Origin: Planctomycetota bacterium
Lineage (GTDB): Bacteria; Planctomycetota; UBA1135; GCA-002686595
Direction: 5' to 3'
Length of the DNA: 60,991 bases
NCBI GenBank assembly: GCA_029248265.1
Contig: JAQWJQ010000230.1
Span: 1-60,991 of the forward strand
Numbering within the stretch: position 1 is the first letter of the stretch; the number at the start of each line of letters is the position of its first letter. The notes under the pieces are model-generated. The model made no database searches and was not told the origin of the DNA. It saw nothing but the letters and a program-made list of their open reading frames with translations. A program made the translations under genes and the position numbers. Positions 57,555 through 60,991 of this stretch are shown piece by piece.

Positions 57555-59249
57555 ATGCGTTCCGACCTTGATATCGCCAGAGACGTCCCCCTCCGCCCCA
57601 TCCAAGACGTCGCCAGTGAATACGGCTTCGACGCCGATGGACTCGAACCCTACGGCCGCTTCATGGCCAAGGTGGACCACAAGCTGGCGGCGGAGCCCGG
57701 TGCGGCCAAGTCCCGCTACGTGGTCGTCACCGCCATCACCCCCACCCCCGCTGGCGAGGGCAAGACCGTCCACACGGTCGGGCTCTCCCTCGCGCTCAAC
57801 AAGCTCGGTAAGAAGGCCGCGTGCGCGATCCGCCAACCGTCCATGGGTCCGGTGTTCGGGATCAAGGGCGGCGCCGCCGGCGGCGGGTACAGCCAGGTCG
57901 TCCCCATGGAGGACTTCAACCTCCACCTGACGGGCGACTTCCACGCCGTCACCGCCGCGAATAACCTGCTGGCGGCCGCGATCGACGCATCGATCCTGCT
58001 GGACAACCCCCTCGACATCGACCCCGCGACCGTCACCTGGCGGCGCGTGCTGGACGTCAATGACCGGGCCCTGCGCCAGGTCACCTCGGGGCTTGGCGGG
58101 CCCAAGAACGGCGTCCCCCGGGAGACCGGCTTCGATATCACCTCCGCGTCCGAGGTCATGGCCATCCTGGGAATGAGCAGTGACCTGGCGGACGTGCGAC
58201 GCCGGCTCGGCCACATCGTGATCGGCGCCAACCGCAAGGGGGACCCTGTCACGGCAGATGAGCTCGAGGTGGCCGGCGCCATGGCCGCCATCCTCCAGCG
58301 CGCCATCGACCCGACGATCATGCAGACGACCGAGGGCACCCTCGCCTTCGTCCACACCGGCCCCTTCGCCAACATCGCTCACGGCAACTCCTCCATCGTG
58401 GCCGACCGCGTCGCCCAGGGGCACGTGGACTACCTCGTGACCGAGGCCGGCTTCGGAGCCGACATGGGCGCGGAGAAGTTCTTCGACATCAAGTGCCGCG
58501 CCTCCGGCATGACCCCCGATGCGGTCCTGCTCGTCGCCACCATTCGCGCGCTCAAGGTGCACTCCGGGAACTACCCCACTCGCCAGGGACGCCCGCTCCC
58601 CGAGGACCTCTTCAAGGAGAACACCGAGGCCGTCCTCAAGGGCTGCTCCAACCTCGAGGCCCAGGTGAAGAACGTGCGCAGCTACGGGGTCCCCGTGGTC
58701 GTGGCGATCAACCGCTTCCCCACGGACACCGAGGCCGAGATCCAAGTGGTCAAGGAGCGCGCCCTCGCGGCGGGTGCCCGGGCCGCGGAGGTGAGCGAGG
58801 TGCACGCCAAGGGCGGCGAGGGCGGCGCCGCGATCGGAGCCGCCATCATCGACGCAGCCGAGTCCGGCGAGTCGGACTTCAAGCTGCTGTATCCGGACGA
58901 GGCGCCCCTCACCGAGAAGGTCGAGGCCCTGGCCCTCAAGATTTATGGTGCGGGCTCGGTGGAGTTCTCCGCCGCCGCCAAGAAGACGTTCGCGCGGCTC
59001 GAGGAGCAGGGCTACGGCAAGCTCCCGATCTGCATGGCCAAGACGCAGTACAGCCTGAGCCACGACGCCCAGCTCAAGGGCGCGCCCGAGGGCTTCGTCT
59101 TCCCGGTGCGTGAGGCCCGCCTCGCGGCTGGGGCTGGCTTCGTTGTCGTCTACGCCGGGGCGATCATGACCATGCCCGGGCTCGGGCGTACGCCTGCCTA
59201 CAAGCAGGTCGACATCGACGAGAACGGCGAGATCCTGGGCCTCTTCTAG
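57555..59249 (+). CDS. fhs: Formate-tetrahydrofolate ligase
   Basis: 564 aa, full length. It joins formate to tetrahydrofolate using ATP to give 10-formyl-THF for C1 metabolism. P-loop ITPTPAGEGKTVHTVGLSLA, then RQPSMGPVFGIKGGAAGGGY (substrate site), NLHLTGDFHAVTAANNLL, EAGFGADMGAEKFFDIKCR and GVPVVVAINRFPTDTEAEI are the conserved blocks of the family. Monocistronic, with a terminator 24 bp after the stop. Confidence 0.96.
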   Translation: MRSDLDIARDVPLRPIQDVASEYGFDADGLEPYGRFMAKVDHKLAAEPGAAKSRYVVVTAITPTPAGEGKTVHTVGLSLALNKLGKKAACAIRQPSMGPVFGIKGGAAGGGYSQVVPMEDFNLHLTGDFHAVTAANNLLAAAIDASILLDNPLDIDPATVTWRRVLDVNDRALRQVTSGLGGPKNGVPRETGFDITSASEVMAILGMSSDLADVRRRLGHIVIGANRKGDPVTADELEVAGAMAAILQRAIDPTIMQTTEGTLAFVHTGPFANIAHGNSSIVADRVAQGHVDYLVTEAGFGADMGAEKFFDIKCRASGMTPDAVLLVATIRALKVHSGNYPTRQGRPLPEDLFKENTEAVLKGCSNLEAQVKNVRSYGVPVVVAINRFPTDTEAEIQVVKERALAAGARAAEVSEVHAKGGEGGAAIGAAIIDAAESGESDFKLLYPDEAPLTEKVEALALKIYGAGSVEFSAAAKKTFARLEEQGYGKLPICMAKTQYSLSHDAQLKGAPEGFVFPVREARLAAGAGFVVVYAGAIMTMPGLGRTPAYKQVDIDENGEILGLF

Positions 59250-59272
59250 GATCAAGGCCGCTGCGAGCCGAG

Positions 59273-59300
59273 CCGAGGGCCCCCAAGAGGTGGCCCTCGG
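59273..59300 (+). terminator. Hairpin terminator of fhs
   Basis: CCGAGGGCC (59273-59281) pairs perfectly with GGCCCTCGG (59292-59300) across a 10-nt loop. Confidence 0.7.
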
Positions 59301-59432
59301 GCGAGCAGCGGGAGCCTCCGAGCGGTGGGAACCTCAAGGATTCCAGGGATCCCGTCGATAGCAGACGGCGTCGGTCGAAGAGGGCCGACCACTCCCCTCG
59401 GCGCCCCGGCGCCGCCCCTGCGCAGGTTCTCA

Positions 59433-60194
59433 ATGCTTCGCCATAACAAGCAGTCTGGCTTCACGATGATCGAGCTGATGATCGCGGTCGCGATCATCGC
59501 CATCGTCGCCGCCATCGCCATCCCGAAGCTGGTGAGCGCGCGAGTCTCCGCCGGCGAGAACGCGGCGCTCTCGACCTTGCGGTCCATCGCAACCGCGCAG
59601 CAGAACATGATCGCCAGCGTCACCATCGACACGGACATCGATGGCGGCGGCGAGGCTGGCTACTTCGGCGAGCTCTCGGGGGAGACGCCCGTTCGCGTCT
59701 GGTCCCCGCTCGGAATCGGAATCGGAGCCGCCGGCGACAGCGTCCAGCCGTCCTTCCTCTCGAAGCAGTTCGCCCTGTTCATCTCAGACGCGGGCGACGG
59801 GGTGATCGAGCGCAACGGCTACTACTACAAGATGTTCCTCCCTGACGGCAGCCCGGCTGCCCCGGTGGCGGGCCTGCCCGAGAGTGACGCTGGCGGCGCC
59901 AAGCCGAGCGCCTATCCCGGGAGCGCTAACTGTGAGCTGATGTGGTGCTGCTACGCCTGGCCGAAGCAGGTCAACCGGACGGGCCGACGCGCCTTCATGG
60001 TCAACGAGGACGGAGACGTCGTCGCGACCCGCAACACCGTCGGCCAAGCAGGGGGCGCCTACGACGGGCTCAACCGAACCCCCGCCTTCGACGCGGCGTT
60101 CTCAGCGAGCGGCGACCTCAGCTCGGTAGTCGCCCTAGCGTCGGCTGGGCTCATCGCTCAAGACGGACTGATTTGGACGCCTGTGGGCAACTGA
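59433..60194 (+). CDS. Type IV pilin-like / DUF2950-type prepilin protein
   Basis: 253 aa from the ATG at 59433. The prepilin peptidase site is KQSG-FTMIELMIAVAIIAI: Gly at -1, Phe at +1 and Glu at +5, then a hydrophobic helix. The globular part has LRSIATAQQNMIASVTIDTD, FISDAGDGVIERNGYYYKMF and CCYAWPKQVNRTGRRAFMVN, a pattern I associate with pseudopilin-like planctomycete proteins carrying a DUF2950-like domain; that assignment is uncertain. It likely belongs to a type II secretion or type IV pilus-like fibre. No other pilus gene is in the window. Confidence 0.85.
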   Translation: MLRHNKQSGFTMIELMIAVAIIAIVAAIAIPKLVSARVSAGENAALSTLRSIATAQQNMIASVTIDTDIDGGGEAGYFGELSGETPVRVWSPLGIGIGAAGDSVQPSFLSKQFALFISDAGDGVIERNGYYYKMFLPDGSPAAPVAGLPESDAGGAKPSAYPGSANCELMWCCYAWPKQVNRTGRRAFMVNEDGDVVATRNTVGQAGGAYDGLNRTPAFDAAFSASGDLSSVVALASAGLIAQDGLIWTPVGN

Positions 60195-60198
60195 CCCG

Positions 60199-60991
60199 CT
60201 AGCGCCGATCGAGGAGCCCGAGGCGGCTACGTGTCCAGCCGAGGAGCGGCTTGAAGCTGAGGCCAATGCTGGTCCCCCCCTCACCTGCGCGGTCCTGGAA
60301 GACCATGTCCAGCACGAAGTCGTGGCTGAAGCGGCGCAGGACAAACTCCGTGAGCAGCGCCTCGTCGCCCCGCAGGTCTCGGGAGTAGCGCGCCTCGATC
60401 TCCCACTTCGGATCGATCAGCCAGCGGCCGCCGACGCCCCCGGTCTCGTAGAGCTCCTCACGCCCGATCGCCCGCGCCTGGCCATAGCTGAACTCGAACA
60501 GGAGCTCTTCGCTGGGGCGCACCGCGAAGGTGCTCTTCGTGTACGTGGTCTCTGCGTTCTCCAGGTCATAACGGGCGTCGTGGAGGATGCCGAGCATCCC
60601 TTCGCCGCTCCCGTAGCCGGTGATGTAGCGGCCCAAGGTGGCCACCTCTCTCTGGTCGTCGAGGTCCCCCGCACGGTCCTTCAGGACCGTCGTCCGCAGA
60701 TCGAGGTCGAAGGTCTCGAAGGTATTCGGTCGCTGCCAGAGCGCGCGCACACCCGCCTCGTAGCGGTCCCCATCAATCGGATCTTCCGTCCGGTCAAAGG
60801 GAATCAAGTCGCCGCCGCTCTCCTCGTACCAGAGGTCTGTCGAGGCCGAGATGCGGGGCGCCAAAGCGTGGAGGTAGCCGCTGTCTGTCACCTTGTGAAG
60901 GGTCGTGGACAACTCCATACCCGCGACCGCAGCCCCCCTCAAGGGGTCCTCTCCGTCGTCGTCAAGTGACTCCGTCCAGGCAGTGCCCCGG
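60199..60991 (-). CDS. LptD-like outer-membrane beta-barrel, C-terminal part (cut by window edge)
   Basis: The frame is open to the right edge, so only the C-terminal ~263 residues are seen. They alternate amphipathic strands (TFETFDLDLRTTVLKD, EARYSRDLRGDEALLTEFVL, RRFSHDFVLDMVFQDR, GTSIGLSFKPLLGW), as in the last strands of LptD/OstA, the outer-membrane LPS translocon. The penultimate FSHDFVLDMVFQD followed by a short arginine-rich tail resembles LptD annotations in planctomycetes. It converges with the pilin gene, with 4 bp between the stops. Confidence 0.7.
   Translation of the reverse strand, partial: RGTAWTESLDDDGEDPLRGAAVAGMELSTTLHKVTDSGYLHALAPRISASTDLWYEESGGDLIPFDRTEDPIDGDRYEAGVRALWQRPNTFETFDLDLRTTVLKDRAGDLDDQREVATLGRYITGYGSGEGMLGILHDARYDLENAETTYTKSTFAVRPSEELLFEFSYGQARAIGREELYETGGVGGRWLIDPKWEIEARYSRDLRGDEALLTEFVLRRFSHDFVLDMVFQDRAGEGGTSIGLSFKPLLGWTRSRLGLLDRR

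Noticed and set aside
57495-59255. 586-residue minus-strand frame opposite fhs
   Set aside because: Antisense of a full-length, highly conserved enzyme.
1-60991. CRISPR arrays, insertion sequences, integrases or phage genes
   Set aside because: No regularly spaced repeats, no transposase or recombinase motifs, and no att-like duplication next to the two tRNA genes were seen.

Overview
The window reads as chromosomal DNA from a high-GC planctomycete. Indicators are the adjacent pair of a PSCyt1/DUF1549/DUF1553 protein and a DUF1501 protein, a DUF1080 lipoprotein, an ECF sigma factor next to a receptor-type Ser/Thr kinase, ASPIC/UnbV (CRTAC1-like) and FG-GAP secreted proteins, many lipoproteins, and scarce Shine-Dalgarno sites. 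Family assignments come from motifs recalled by eye; no search was run.

Layout. 1-5.3 kb: two PQQ-type beta-propeller proteins (-), a SorAB-like sulfite dehydrogenase pair and an exported amidohydrolase (+). 5.5-12.3 kb: exported GH13 amylase (-) divergent from a maltodextrin-type ABC operon whose binding protein is fused to its first permease. 12.3-14.1 kb: a degraded small ORF, a short tandem repeat and an HExxH lipoprotein of different codon use. 14.2-21.9 kb: hydrolase, lipoprotein methyltransferase, DUF1080 lipoprotein, then a minus-strand block (cyclodeaminase, lipoprotein, ECF sigma, membrane kinase, small membrane protein). 22-31.4 kb: iron-sulfur L-serine dehydratase, a large secreted protein, and the PSCyt/DUF1501 pair. 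31.9-39.7 kb: SulP transporter and a pst operon (pstS-phoU-pstC-pstA-pstB1-pstB2). 39.8-40.2 kb: tRNA-Leu(UAA) and tRNA-Cys(GCA). 40.2-48.1 kb: PqqB-like lipoprotein, sugar-acid catabolic enzymes, SlyD, and an HTTM/gamma-carboxylase-like membrane protein. 48.3-53 kb: an FG-GAP protein with an in-frame TGA, then CRTAC1-like and TPR lipoproteins. 53-57.5 kb: a lactonase and an Rbs-type sugar ABC transporter. 57.5-61 kb: formate-THF ligase, a type IV pilin-like protein and the end of an LptD-like outer-membrane protein.

Three things stand out. First, the FG-GAP gene at 48309-49610 has an in-frame TGA directly before a Cys codon, followed at a bacterial-SECIS-like distance by a stem-loop, which suggests a selenoprotein. 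Second, the two PstB ATPases carry complementary defects: one keeps the LSGGQ signature but has lost the Q- and H-loop residues, the other keeps Walker/Q/H but lost LSGGQ. That predicts a heterodimeric phosphate importer with one working ATP site. Its PhoU carries a C-terminal low-molecular-weight-phosphatase-like domain without the catalytic Cys/Arg. Third, about eleven genes have a TANNNT box only 6-9 nt before the start codon, which suggests widespread leaderless transcription.

Functionally the region combines polysaccharide and deoxysugar use (amylase plus uptake; aldose dehydrogenase, lactonase, sugar-acid dehydratase, diketo-acid hydrolase and an Rbs-type importer resembling a non-phosphorylative L-fucose/L-rhamnose route), phosphate acquisition, sulfite oxidation, and ECF/kinase signalling.
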